From: Maylandia zebra
Lineage: Eukaryota > Chordata > Actinopteri > Cichliformes > Cichlidae
Direction: 5' to 3'
DNA: 64,000 bases
Assembly: GCF_041146795.1 (NCBI RefSeq)
Contig: NC_135177.1
Span: forward strand, 7,790,560 to 7,854,559
A model generated the notes under the pieces. It worked only from the letters and a program-made list of their open reading frames with translations. It did no database searches and was not told the origin of the DNA. Shown in pieces: positions 34,001 through 45,300 of the stretch (position 1 is its first letter; each line of letters opens with the position of its first letter). A program made the translations under genes and the position numbers.

Positions 34001-37000
34001 ATGAAAAATTGTGGATCAAACTGGTTAAACTGGTTTCTATTATTTGAAAAATACGCAGAACATTTACATCTTGCAGTTTTTATGTTTGTTTTATTTTATT
34101 TTATTAGTGAACACAGAAACAGAGGTAAGTTCACATAACTGAATAATCCTCCCAGACATCAATGTGACACATTTCTATATCAGCCAGTCGAATTCCTTCC
34201 ATATGCTGAAACATGGTTAGAATTATATGAGACAATAGATGCAAATGTACACATCATTAGACAAGCTATGAATCAATACTTGGGTGTTTCTATGCTCTAT
34301 ACGTATGAAGAATATGTGGAATAACTTTAGAAAAATATGGATAAAAACAGCACCAATAACATGGAAACAGCTCATTTAAAATTACTTTTGCAGGTTTTCC
34401 CATCAGATTCGAGTGTGTAGCCTTTCCTGCATTTACACACACAGCTGTCTTCTGTGCTCATAAACTCCTGCTCACATCCGTGGGCTCCATCAGCGCAGTG
34501 ATCGATCTCTAGAGGAAGTCATTTTATCAGTACAAAAAGACAGGTAGTGATTACATTTACTAACTTGCAAATTTTGCATTAAATTGTAAAAATAGTTTCC
34601 CAAAAAGCTAGATAATCATCCTAGACCTCATGTGACACTTTTACATCTCAGAATCATCCACCAATGTGTCAATTTCTGCGTTGTGCAATGTAAAACAGGC
34701 GGCTTTCTATGCTCTCTATATGAAGAAAATGTGGAGCTTTTTTTTTTTTAGTTAAATATGAAAAAGCACTAAATTTACTTTGGCACGTTTTCCCATCAGG
34801 TCTGAGTGTGTAGCTTGTGATCGCAGTGATCGATTTCTGCAAGGACGCATTGGGTGAAATTTATGTCGTGGTTGCTGTAGCAGCACCGTTTGAATGTTTC
34901 ATAAGATGCTGTATATTTGCTGTGTTTTCACTTTATTTTGCCGCATTATGAATGATAAAAAAAAAAGTACTTACTGCTGCAGGTCTTGCCATCGAGATTG
35001 AGGACGTAGCCCCTTTTACATGTGCAGATGTAGGACTCTGGAACGGTGACACAGTTGTGCTCACAGCCATGATTTCCCAGGTCACAGTGGTCTATTCCTG
35101 GAGAGGATGAATCTCTTATTAGATATTCCACTTTTTCACTGGTTATTTTGTTGTTGTTTTTTATGACAAGACTTTTCAGATTAATAAAAACATGCCCAAT
35201 ACAGAAGAATAAGACTGCTAAATCTAATTATTTCGTTTAAAAAAAAAAAAATCCACTCTAAAGGTGCAGAGTGTGAACCCACTGTGATGATTGAACTCAT
35301 TCTTGTTTGGATTGGGATATACTATGACACTCCAGATACACCTCTACATTTCAGCAGCTGCACTGCACTGATGATTGCAAAAGCACACTTCCTTCAGGAA
35401 ATCTCCCCCACTTTGCTTTTTGTTAACATCCACCGAAGGAGCAAAGGGAAAATTTTCCATCAGTGGGTTAACAGACATCACTGGTAGGAAAAAAAAACTT
35501 CTCACGGTGACTGTGCCTTTGGGCAGTGTTGGCTTCATGACGCTGAGTTCCTTTATCCAAGACCAGATAAATTATTGTACTTTATTCCTACTTGCTATAT
35601 ATGATGATTTAAAGCCAACACTTTACTCCACAAACACAACATTGTGGCAGGAAGCAAGTTGTGTTTCCATTATGACTCTAACAATAAGTCATGAAATTTG
35701 AATAAAACAGTTTCTTATGAGTAAAAAAATGTAATATTACTGTTGCACGTCTTCAGGTCTATGGTGAGTTGATATCCTGGACGGCACAGACACTCATAAC
35801 CACGAGGCAGGTTTGCACAGATGTGTTCACAGCCGTGATCCACCACAGCACACGTGTCCTCAGCTGCAACAGTGTGGAGAACAATCACCTACAGTTCAGT
35901 GTGCAGAAGGAAACCTGCAGTAACCAGTCAGTCAGGGACAGCAGAAACTAAATATAAGCCAACGAGTGAGACTTTTTAAACTGACACTCCCATTTTACTT
36001 TGCTTTGATCTGAGTGAAACTCATGAGTCACAAGTTGTGTCAGTCTGGTGTAAAAAGGCAACATGAGGGTTTCAGTGATTGTTTTTGCAGCCAAACCGTG
36101 AGAGTAAACCAAAAATGAAAATAAGGTGGCCAGATGGGCAAAATCTGTTATGCAAAAGGTCACGTGATCCATTTTTGGTCCTTAAGCCATCAGACCATCA
36201 TCAGGTCCTTTGTACAAGTTTTGGGCAGCGTTAAAAGACTGTAGCTATGTAAATAACAGAAGGGAGGGGGTTACCTGTGCACGTCTTGCCATCAGGGTTT
36301 AGGATGTATCCTTCCCTGCACTTGCACCTGTATGAGGCAGGGCTACTCACACAGATATGCTGACACTGATGGTCCACCACCTCACACATGTCTGAACCTA
36401 ATACACGCAAAAACATTCACAAACACTCAAGCATGATTAGACACATATGCATTTTAGAAATAAAGAGAGACATTTAAAATAGACGGGATTATTCACCTCC
36501 ACACAGTTTGGACTGGAACACAGAGATCAGGGTTTCTATCTGGCTAAAGTTGGCCACCAGATGCACATGCTCCGAGTGCGGCTCACTCCCTATGGCCCTC
36601 AGTGTGTTCATATCCACCCTGCCTACTCCAATAGCAAAAATCTGGATGCCAGCCTGTCTTGCCTGAGCTGCAATCTCCTCTACTGTGTCCTGAGGTCTTC
36701 CATCAGTCACAATCATAGCAATTCGTGGGATGTGTAGGTTCATTGGTCGGGCTCCATGTTCCTCGGTGAAGGCTGTCTCCATGGTGTACTGGATGGCCAG
36801 ACCCGTCATGGTCCCTGTGGCGAGGTGCTCCATATTCCTCACTGCCTGCTCTACCTCGCTCTTGGTGGTGTAGGTGCTGAGGGAGAACTCAGGCTGGACC
36901 ACGCTACCATACTGCAGCAGACCGACCCGTGTTGCATTATGGCCAATCTTGAGGAACTGAAGCAGGTTGATGATGAAGGTCTTCACTTTCTCATAGTCAT

Positions 37001-37284
37001 TGGGACGGATGCTTCTGGAGCTGTCAATCACAAAGATGAAATCCAGCGGGATGGCTTTACATGGATTCTCTAAAATCAAAGACAATGAGGAAGTTTGGGA
37101 TGAGTTTGGGATGAAATGGCAAAACTGATACAGAAATGCTGTGGTAACCGACTAATCACCTACCAACTGCTTTGATTGGGAAAGTTGTGTTGCTTCTTGC
37201 TGTGATGGGTCTGGGGCGGCGTCTGTACGTCTGCGCTGCGTTACAGCACAACAGGCAGAAAAGGCCAAGAGCCAGACACCTCAT
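31076..37284 (-). CDS. MATN2: MATN2, matrilin-2, complete or nearly so
   Basis: Secreted extracellular-matrix adaptor protein. Exons on the minus strand: 37284-37164, 37069-36497, 36397-36275, 35863-35741, 35097-34975, 34508-34386, 33907-33785, 33375-33253, 32552-32430, 32338-31928, 31834-31682, 31275-31076. They total 2319 nt, 772 residues; human has about 956. Order: signal peptide ([18 protein letters not shown]), VWA1 at about 45-231 with MIDAS DSSRS and VTDGRPQD, seven EGF modules of exactly 41 codons each (human has ten), VWA2 at about 522-700 with MIDAS DGSKS and FTDGRSQDD, then [17 protein letters not shown], the start of the C-terminal coiled coil. EGF modules 4-6 are near-identical and have a moved cysteine. 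The last exon as read ends in a hydrophobic tail that does not resemble the human coiled coil, so a further short exon may have been missed. A dead EGF exon lies at 34779-34836. Confidence 0.93.
33253..34508 (-). repeat. Tandem array of three near-identical EGF exons in MATN2
   Basis: Exons 34508-34386, 33907-33785 and 33375-33253, each 123 nt and phase 1 to phase 1, differ from each other at only a few bases. All encode [20 protein letters not shown] followed by [17 protein letters not shown]. The flanking EGF exons (35097-34975 and 32552-32430) are clearly different. The three therefore arose by recent exon duplication or have been homogenised by gene conversion. A fourth, deleted copy lies just to the right at 34779-34836. 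Confidence 0.85.
34779..34836 (-). pseudogene. Dead EGF exon in MATN2
   Basis: 58-bp remnant of the duplicated EGF exon. The 5' end (CTTGCAG acceptor, then codons for KIDHCD) and the 3' end (GATGGGAAAACGTGCCAAA before a GTAAAT donor) match the intact copies, but 65 bp of the centre are gone. The deletion is not a multiple of three, so including the exon would shift the MATN2 frame. Both splice sites look usable, so it could act as a poison exon. Confidence 0.75.
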
Positions 37285-37475
37285 TGTGATGAAAGACGAC
37301 AACTGCAGCAGAGTGACGTAAGCACAAAAACAAGAGCTGATCCAGAAGAAACACTTCCACAGCGCAAGTAGGGTACAAACCTGATCACCAGGGAGCAAAG
37401 ATGGAGAAGAGAGAGAGAGAAGCTGCCAAATAGAGGAACCTACTATTTATTTTATATATGTTTGTCTACATGTAG

Positions 37476-37768
37476 AAACATGGCAAGAAATCTGCATTAT
37501 AAATGGACTGGTTCTTATAAAGTGCTTTTCTACTCTACTCGAGCACTTAAAGCACTTTATATTACACACGTCATCCACGCATACATTCATACAAGCACTT
37601 TTTCTGTGTCTAAGTCCTCTCTATCTGACATTCTCATTAACACTGAATGAGATGCAGGGATCCATATCTTTCCCGAGGATACTTTGGCATGCAGTCTGGG
37701 GCAGCAGGGATCAAACCACCAACCTTCCAGTTAGTAGATGACTCGCTCTGCCACCTGAGCTACAGCCA
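37476..37768 (-). repeat. tRNA-derived SINE
   Basis: The minus strand begins GTGGCTGTAGCTCAGGTGGC, with an A box (TAGCTCAGGTGG) and, further on, a B box (GGTTTGATCCC). It continues through 'actgcatgccaaagtatcct' to a tail with AAAGCGCTTT-like and 'cactttataagaacc' sequences. It is a different SINE family from the copies at 7305 and 54261, though its tail is similar. It lies upstream of MATN2. Confidence 0.65.
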
Positions 37769-39961
37769 CAGCGTTGTGTTATAATAAACACAAAATCTGA
37801 CACATGACTCGCACACATGACGGTTGGTTGTGATTAGGTGAAGCACCTAGTATCTGGGAATGATTTGTACTGGGACCAGCTGCACACGAAAGGTGAGGCT
37901 GATTGCAACTGATACATTGCACGTTGAGTAATTTCAGTTTAATGCAGTTTAAATCAAATAAGTTTTGGCATAAACTTACGATATGGCAGAATGAAAATGT
38001 ACTTGTTACATTTTGTGACATTTGCAATACATTTGTGGAAAGAGTGTCAACAAGAGAATAAAAAACAATTCCACCAATATTCTGTATAGTGTTTTGCACT
38101 TTATATTCTTCATATGCTTGTTATCTAATTTCCTTGAAATATGGAGATTGTTCTCAGATATTCAGCACTTTAAAATAGCATCATCTGTTCTATAAACTCT
38201 GTTTAAAGACGTGGGCTGTACAGTATACCAGTGTTGTGCTTCCTAAAGCATTCAAAGAAAGTCAGTGAGCTTCTGTGAATGAGAATGCTTTGCTGCATAG
38301 GAGGTTTACAGTGATTTAAGAGAGGCTGAAAAACACCAGACTGCTTCCCTATCCCCTCCCCAAGAGACCCACTTGTTACCCGTCATATTCAGACTCCAGC
38401 CTTTACTACTGTCTTAGAAATATCTGTGATCAGTGCAGAAATTACAAATATATTCAAATTTGAAAAAGGAGAAAAGAACAATACAGGAACAATCTTACGT
38501 GAAGGCAACATAAAACTTTTGTTTTGGATTCCCAAATGAGAACTTCAGCAGCTTCCGTGTGTTCAGTTAATAAAAAATCAACACTTCTACACAGAGCCAG
38601 GTTTATATGGTTGACCTGAGACCTGCAGAGGTCACACATGCAAACCCTCATGGAACACTTGCCCTCTGAACTCACATGTGTTTTACGTCTCTCTGCCGCC
38701 ACCCTGATAGTGTTTTCATCTTCAGATGGCAATCCCAGCAGCAAAGGTAAAATCTTGTTATGTGCTGTAGAATTTCATGACACTCCACAGCGTCCTAAAA
38801 TGTTTTTTTTAACTGGCATTTCCTCTAAACACATGAATCAAAGAAATGAAGAAAGTTTAGTAATTACAGCATTTTGGTTATTCCACAAAAGAGCAGCTCC
38901 TTTCATATTTCCCCCTGTGAGTGGAAGCCAAAGTTGTGTGTTTACTATGAAGCACAAAAACATCATGTACTGAACAGCATTTATGACACTGTGTCTGTTT
39001 TGCACATCCAAGTTCTCTGATGAGTTTTCATGATGCAGGTGAAAGGAGCACAGGATGTGTCCTAACGCAGATAAGAAGTCAACACCACACAGGTGACTGG
39101 TGGTGATTACTCTTTCTACCCTGCTATTAAAACGCTAAAGAAAAAGGATCGGTTCTTTTAGAAAAGGGAAAACCCACAGTATAGCATTTTCAAGATAACA
39201 ATTTGAAATCTACTCACCATTATATAAAAAATTATTTTGGAATTTTTAATTCAGCGAATTAAAATCTCTGAAAATCCAAAAACTGAGCCAACAGTTGAGC
39301 TCCAGCAGGAAAAGTCTGTCAATGCCTTAGCTCCGCGTTGCAAATGTACATATATCCCAGTCCTGTCTCTATCTCTGGAGGCTATTGCATTGCCTAGTCC
39401 CTTACTCCATCCACTATTTCTCTGTATACTCCCACTCTGACTCTGACTTTGGAGACGCCTCTTGTTCTGATCAGTCTGCTGGTAAAACAATAACTATGAG
39501 TGTTTTATTCCCATTCAGATCATCTTACTCATATTTATTCCAGATAAGTGGAACTAAACTCCCAATTTTACATATTGAAAACACTTTAAACATTTATTAT
39601 TTGGAGGAAAGTAGAGACAACGTAAATGTTTCATGTTGTTCTTACATTAAAGTTTTAGAGACGTGTACTTGGTCAGCCTGGCTCCTGTTTTCAAACTAAG
39701 GAACATGAGTAGCTCATCAAATGATAGATAATAATGTAATGGAGTCAGACTGTCAGAGGCCTGATAGATTTAAAGTCTAGTGTAGTCTAATGGGTCATCA
39801 CTGCTCTGAAAGAGGCGGATTGTACTTTTACAAATTATGCTCAGAAGAATTGTACAAAGCCACAGCAGCAGTTTATGGAAAGACCTGGTAAGTAAAAGTC
39901 ATCACAATTCCACTCTGGGGGTCCCTGCCTCCCACACAGTAGACACATTTATATACAGACA
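37769..39961. other. Intergenic, nothing recognised
   Basis: AT-rich DNA between MATN2 and LAPTM4B. Open frames of up to 111 codons show no splice context or family resemblance. No transposon termini or RNA genes were noticed. Confidence 0.45.
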
Positions 39962-40455
39962 TGTCTGTGAAGGTTCTCAGTCATCCAGCTCATCGTAGTC
40001 TAACGGGCTTGGAAAGAAAAGCGTCTGGACTTCTTTAAGTTTCCTTGAAGACGTTTCACCTCTCATCCAAGAAGCTTCTTCAGTTCTAAGATCAAATGGT
40101 GGAGAGTCCCAGGTTTTAAGTCCTATGGGTGTGTCCCTCTTAAGAGGGTCATGGACCCCCTATTGATCCTCTACCTAATCACACTAGCCAAGGTGGGAAA
40201 ACGGGTGTGGGTCACAACCAGCCAAGGTTTCAGGTGAACCCATTGTGAAACCTATCCCCACCCTATCATGTGATATATTGAGGTCCATTTGACCTCAATA
40301 AATCACATGACCCTCTTGGGGACACTCCCATAGGGCTTATAATCTGGGACTCTCCACTAGTTGCTCTTAGAACTGAAGAAGCTTCTCAGATGAGAGGTGA
40401 AACGTCTTCAAGGAAACTTAAAGAACTCCAGACGCTTTTCTTTCCAAGCTCCTTA
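39962..40455. mobile_element. Inverted pair of Penelope-like fragments
   Basis: Two copies of the same repeat face away from each other. 39962-40275 is on the minus strand (read backwards: 'agaaccttcacagaca' end, 'cagacgcttttctttcc', the ribozyme-like motif, then 'tgggactctccac'). 40276-40455 is on the plus strand with the same blocks in forward order. The two arms share 'cacatgaccctct', 'actcccatagggctt' and the tail. Single copies lie at 15150-15560 and 62480-62790. Each arm holds a full AACTGAAGAAGC...GAAACGTCTTCAAGG motif. The fossil fragments are non-coding; Penelope-like origin is inferred. Confidence 0.45.
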
Positions 40456-41025
40456 GACTATACACACAGTATGCACAGTATCCTGCGGGACCAACATCAC
40501 CCTGCGCGCCACCTTTTCCATCTGCTGCCTTCAGGGAGAAGGTACAGGTCTATACAGGCCAGAACATCCAGACTGGCCAACAGCCTGTATCCACAGGCTG
40601 TGAGGCTCCTGAACTCTCTGCCCCCCTCTCACGGACAATAACCATATCCAACTTCTTAATAGCAATGAACTGGTCTGCATTGGTGCATCATATCTTTATT
40701 CTCTTCCCCCTCCTGCCCCCCCCCCCCCTCTTTCTTAAATAGATAACTATCATATCTGATATCATATCTCACAGTACAATAATATTGAATGGGTTGCATT
40801 GTTGTATTTTGTCATGTTTCTCAGGTCTTTGTCTGAATTTCTACGAACATTATTGCTAAGGATTGTCTTATTGCATTGGAGTCACACTGGGTTAAATATG
40901 TACACTTGGGTTTTAAGGGGTATTTATTATTTTCTTCTTTTTTTTGGGTTGTATGGAAGCCCCAAACGCAATTTCATTGTTCTTGACAATGACAATAAAT
41001 AAATAAATACTAAATACTAAAATAC
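40456..41025 (+). mobile_element. LINE 3' end (non-LTR retrotransposon fragment)
   Basis: Starts in a frame encoding HSILRDQHHPARHLFHLLPS, then GRRYRSIQARTSRLANSLYP and QAVRLLNSLPPS, stop at 40641. The LLPSGRRYR...R..R..NS..P.A..LLN pattern is the extreme C-terminus of many fish LINE ORF2 proteins. A 3' UTR of about 380 bp follows, with a C-run, 'aatttcattgttcttgacaa', and ends in a short repeat tail (AATAAATAAATAAATACTAA). The rest of ORF2 is absent: a 5'-truncated copy. It abuts the Penelope-like repeat directly. Confidence 0.75.
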
Positions 41026-41154
41026 TATACAGTCACTGCTCACTTCAGTGACCAAATATATTTTTCGACATCACATCTTCCATTTAAGCTAGAGCTTAAC
41101 TCTTAATAGCAGAAAAAAAAACCCTAACCAGATTAATTTAAATAATTCCTGCAA

Positions 41155-41176
41155 ACACACACACACACACACACAC
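41155..41176. repeat. (AC)11 microsatellite
   Basis: Perfect run of eleven AC units downstream of the LAPTM4B 3' end. A short TA run of similar kind is at 62881-62896. Confidence 0.95.
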
Positions 41177-41463
41177 TGAGCTCCATTTGACCCTTGAAAC
41201 ATGTCTGCTCAAGTTCATATACATGTTTGACAAAATAAAACACACAACATCTATCAGTGAAATTGGATTTTAATAGATAAATATATGTCACATCTTTGTT
41301 TTCCATACAGAAGGTTTGACATTTGAGTCCTTGCAGGACATTTTGTGTCCAGGGACGAGTGGTTTGCCAGTAACTCCATCTGGTGGAACAGACTTGTGTA
41401 ATGTTTACACAGACAAGAAAGCTCCCATTAGGCTTAACTGAAAAAACACAACCACAGTCCATA

Positions 41464-41469
41464 TTTATT
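41464..41469 (-). terminator. Candidate LAPTM4B polyadenylation signal
   Basis: AATAAA on the minus strand, about 900 bases past the LAPTM4B stop codon. If used, 41450-42369 is 3' UTR, which would explain why that stretch holds no other gene or repeat. Confidence 0.35.
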
Positions 41470-42369
41470 GGGCTCCGAGTCCTCTGTCCAGCAACCAACT
41501 TATAGTGACTTCAAAGAGCAAGCTGATTCCAGATCAGTGCTTCTAGATAAACAGCAATCCAAGACATTTGTCATCAATCAGTAGAAAGACACAATTACAT
41601 TAGAAAGTTATGAATATCAGTCAACGCAAATCAACACTCCTGATTTCTAGAACACGAGACCGTGATTATGTCTGTGGTAGAATACGCTGATATGTTTGAT
41701 ATACACTAGGTTGCTCCTTGATCATGTCAGAACACAGGCAGGTGCATTTCTTTGGGAAACTTCCCGTCAAGGTGACACTTCACACGTGGCTCCATGAAGT
41801 GCACCCCATGAGAGAGAAAGCTATGAATGAAGGCAATCCAACCCTGATCACGAGCTCAGACGAGACAAACAGGAAACACGCAACGGCTCCTCACTCGTTA
41901 ATGTGAGCCATACGTTGGGTTTTTTGCATTTCTGCACAAGTTAAATATGTTTGTGAAAAGGTAGGACCCACAGAATACGATTACAGACACAGAGAGCATA
42001 AATAGAATTAATAAAAATATATATCATCTATCGAACTTTCTAGTGCTTTTGTCTTGTTTCGCTTCAAATGCATAAAAGTGCACATCGTTTCTGGATGAAT
42101 ACTAAGACACAGAGATACACAGAGAGCTACAGGAGAGAAATACATAAGAATAAGTAAATAACAGGAAGGGATGAGAGGTCACGGTGGTGTGCGTCTGTAT
42201 ATCTGTCCAAGGTGTTTTTGTACATATGCGTGTGAATGCATTAAGAGAACGGTAATGTGTGTGTAGCTACAATATATCCAGAAATATACTGTACAGTGGA
42301 GAGGCAGTGTGGTGCATCAATTCTGCTGTGCTTTTATCAACAGCAGTCGGCAGGATCCCGGGAATGTTT

Positions 42370-45300
42370 TCATGCTGTAACAGTGGTGTAAGGTGGAGGA
42401 GCCTGCTTGGGAGGGACACTGACACTGTCATCATAAGGAGGTAACAGCACCTGGAAGACAAAGAAATGAGGACATGACTCAGAATAAACACCATGAAAAT
42501 CAGTCTGATCAATATGAACATGTTTTTGGTAAAGTTGCATAATATTACATCACTTTTGATGTAACTTGAAACAGAAAAAAATGAAATATTAAAAATTTAT
42601 TTTGGATTAAGTGAAATATTTGTAAGCCCAGAGAGAACAGCTTGCACAGAAATCAGTCTGATTCCCCAATAAAATAGGCTAAACTGCAGGGCTGCAGTTA
42701 AATATGATTATATAACATGTAAAATGCAAGTATGGCAAGATGACCAGTCTTATTTGCACTGCACATTACATAAGCAGTTGGAGCGGTTGATTGGAAGCCT
42801 TTTTAGACAAAATATTAAAATAAATGTCATACATAAGAAAAAAAGGCATGCAAGCAGCAGGCTGTACTTCAGCACAGTGCGGCTTTGACCTATATACTAC
42901 CATGTTTACAACAGCAGTGCTAACATGTAGTAGCCATCAAGCTTCCCATGCTCATTTTTGAATTTATTTGCAGGACTTTTCCCTGTTATTTTATGTAAAA
43001 AAAAAAAGTTTTTTAAATCTACTACTGAAATACTATTACTATTATATCAGGAAGGAAATGTAGTACATGAAGCAAGTGTCCTAAAATTGTGCCACGTGAA
43101 AATCAAAAGCATCTGTCAGCAGCCAGATTTAGTTTAGAGCTGTATACAGATAACTAGAGAGGACAGATCTACTTGTTCATCTTTTATTATTCATCCCCTA
43201 CACCAAAAGTAAAAGTAGGATAAGTGGGGAGTTCCAAAATAAATTTGGCTAATGGTTGTCTATATGCATCACATAAGGCACAGTCTTAGCTGGACTGATG
43301 TCTCCACTCAATGCTGAGTCCCGTTATGTGATATGAAAAAGCCAGAATTGAGGTCCCACCATGAAGGAACTTAAAAAAAAAAACTGATGAATTTTAAGGC
43401 TGTATAATGTTTTCCTGGATCTGAAAGATTTCTTTCAGCATTCCAGCACTCATTCTCACAACAGAAATGTGGGCTTCCTCAACAACGCTATGTGTTTGAC
43501 CGGCATGTGGTATTAAGTATTTAACAATGAGTCAATGAGGGTACAGTCTTGCCTTTGTGACAATAAACTTTAATGATGTTGAAATAAATATGTGGGATAT
43601 TAAGTAATCAATAACTTCCTTTAGGCCTGTACTTGCATATATTAGATCATTTTAAAGAGTTTCAGCACATACTGAAATCCTTTTAAAGTGCATACTGTAG
43701 CATGTGGTATGCATATCATGAACTTTAAGGTTACTACACAACTTCAATCATCTGTCTGTGCCCTGCTGTGACACATGTGACATCATCTGTTGTCCAGAAA
43801 AAGAACAGTGCATTGCATCTGGTCACATCTGGTGCATTAGATTATAAATAAAAAAAGAATTGACCGAGTGCAGGAGAGCCAGCACAAGAGTCGGCGAAAA
43901 CAAAGTAATTCAATGGAAACAAAACACACCATATATAATTTAAGGGAAAGGAGAAAGAAGGTACAGGTGGATTCAACTGAGACAATTGTGAGCTGCAGAA
44001 AGGGAGGGTGCTAAAATAAAGAGAAAGGAATATAAGGATGCTAAGCCCAAAATAATAAAATAGGAAGCAAACTGACAGAGAGGGAAACACAGGAGTCAGG
44101 ATTACAACCGGAAGCAAGCAGCACAGGAATCACTATGGCAATATTGGGGTATAATAAATCTTCTGCTGCATTGTGTGTGTATTGGAAAGCATCTATGGAT
44201 ACACAGTGGATCAAATCTAACAGTTGCTATTCTATTCTAGCTAATAAATCCCCAGTCTGTGTGCCATGCCTGAACGACACCGTGATCTGTGGGGAGTGGG
44301 GCCAAGCAAGAGTCAACACCCACACCAACTCCATGAAGAGAAATTAAGCATGCTTTCTTCTATGATGCATTTATTTATTGTTCCAATAAAGCACCTGTGT
44401 GTAGGTGTCAATTACTTTTCTTTATGCCCAAGAATACAGTTCACATGCAATGCATTAGTGGACCATCTAGACCTAACCATCATATAATTGATGTAACACC
44501 ATGCAAGCTGCTAACCAAAAGCCACAAACCCGGCTGTGGTATGTGGGGGAGCTTCCATTAAATATGGCTAGCTCTAATTGAAAAAGCATCCCTGCAGACG
44601 TGAGGCTGATGTTAGGAAATAAATGGCTGCTGATATTCTGGCACTCCTCACTGATGATGTCAGTCAGCTGGAAAGTTGCCTCCTGGGTCTCTCTTTACAG
44701 CCCACGTGTTTTACACATCAGGAGCGAGTGGAACTACAGCGCGTAGACCATCAGGTGCTGTTTTAAATTGTGTGCAGTGTTACGCCCTGAGGGGTCTTAA
44801 GTTGCAGACTGGGAGCACAGGTTTTGTCAAAATACTTGTGAAACCCAATATATTGCAAGGTCAAATATCAGTCCTGATGGGGCCAGTTACTGGCAGCTCC
44901 TTATGTGTTCAGACCGAAAACCACGTTTTGCAATAGTCAAAACAGTCATTAGTGTTTCTATAGCTCCATTAGTCTTCTCCCCTCTGTCAGAGTCAAGCAG
45001 TTAGCTGTGTGGGCAGTGGGGTAACAGTGAACTGAGAGCCAGGTCCGGTCAATAAGACACCAACATGAGGCCCTAAAAAGAGCTTACTGTACCCATCTAA
45101 TGACTTCACCAGCATGGATCCTCGTCTCTCTTTCCAAGTCTGTCCATTCATCCATGCTACTGTAGCTTCTGTAAAACTACGCGCTACTACAGCACAGCTT
45201 TAAATGTTCTTTCTCCCATCAACATAGTGACTTTATGGCTGCCAGACTGGCCTGAGCAGAGGAAACCTACGCAGACGATCCAAACGTGACCTGCAGTCTG

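Noticed and set aside
40390-40641. 83-codon frame beginning in one repeat and ending in another
   Set aside because: It is only the chance fusion of the Penelope-like fragment with a LINE ORF2 tail.
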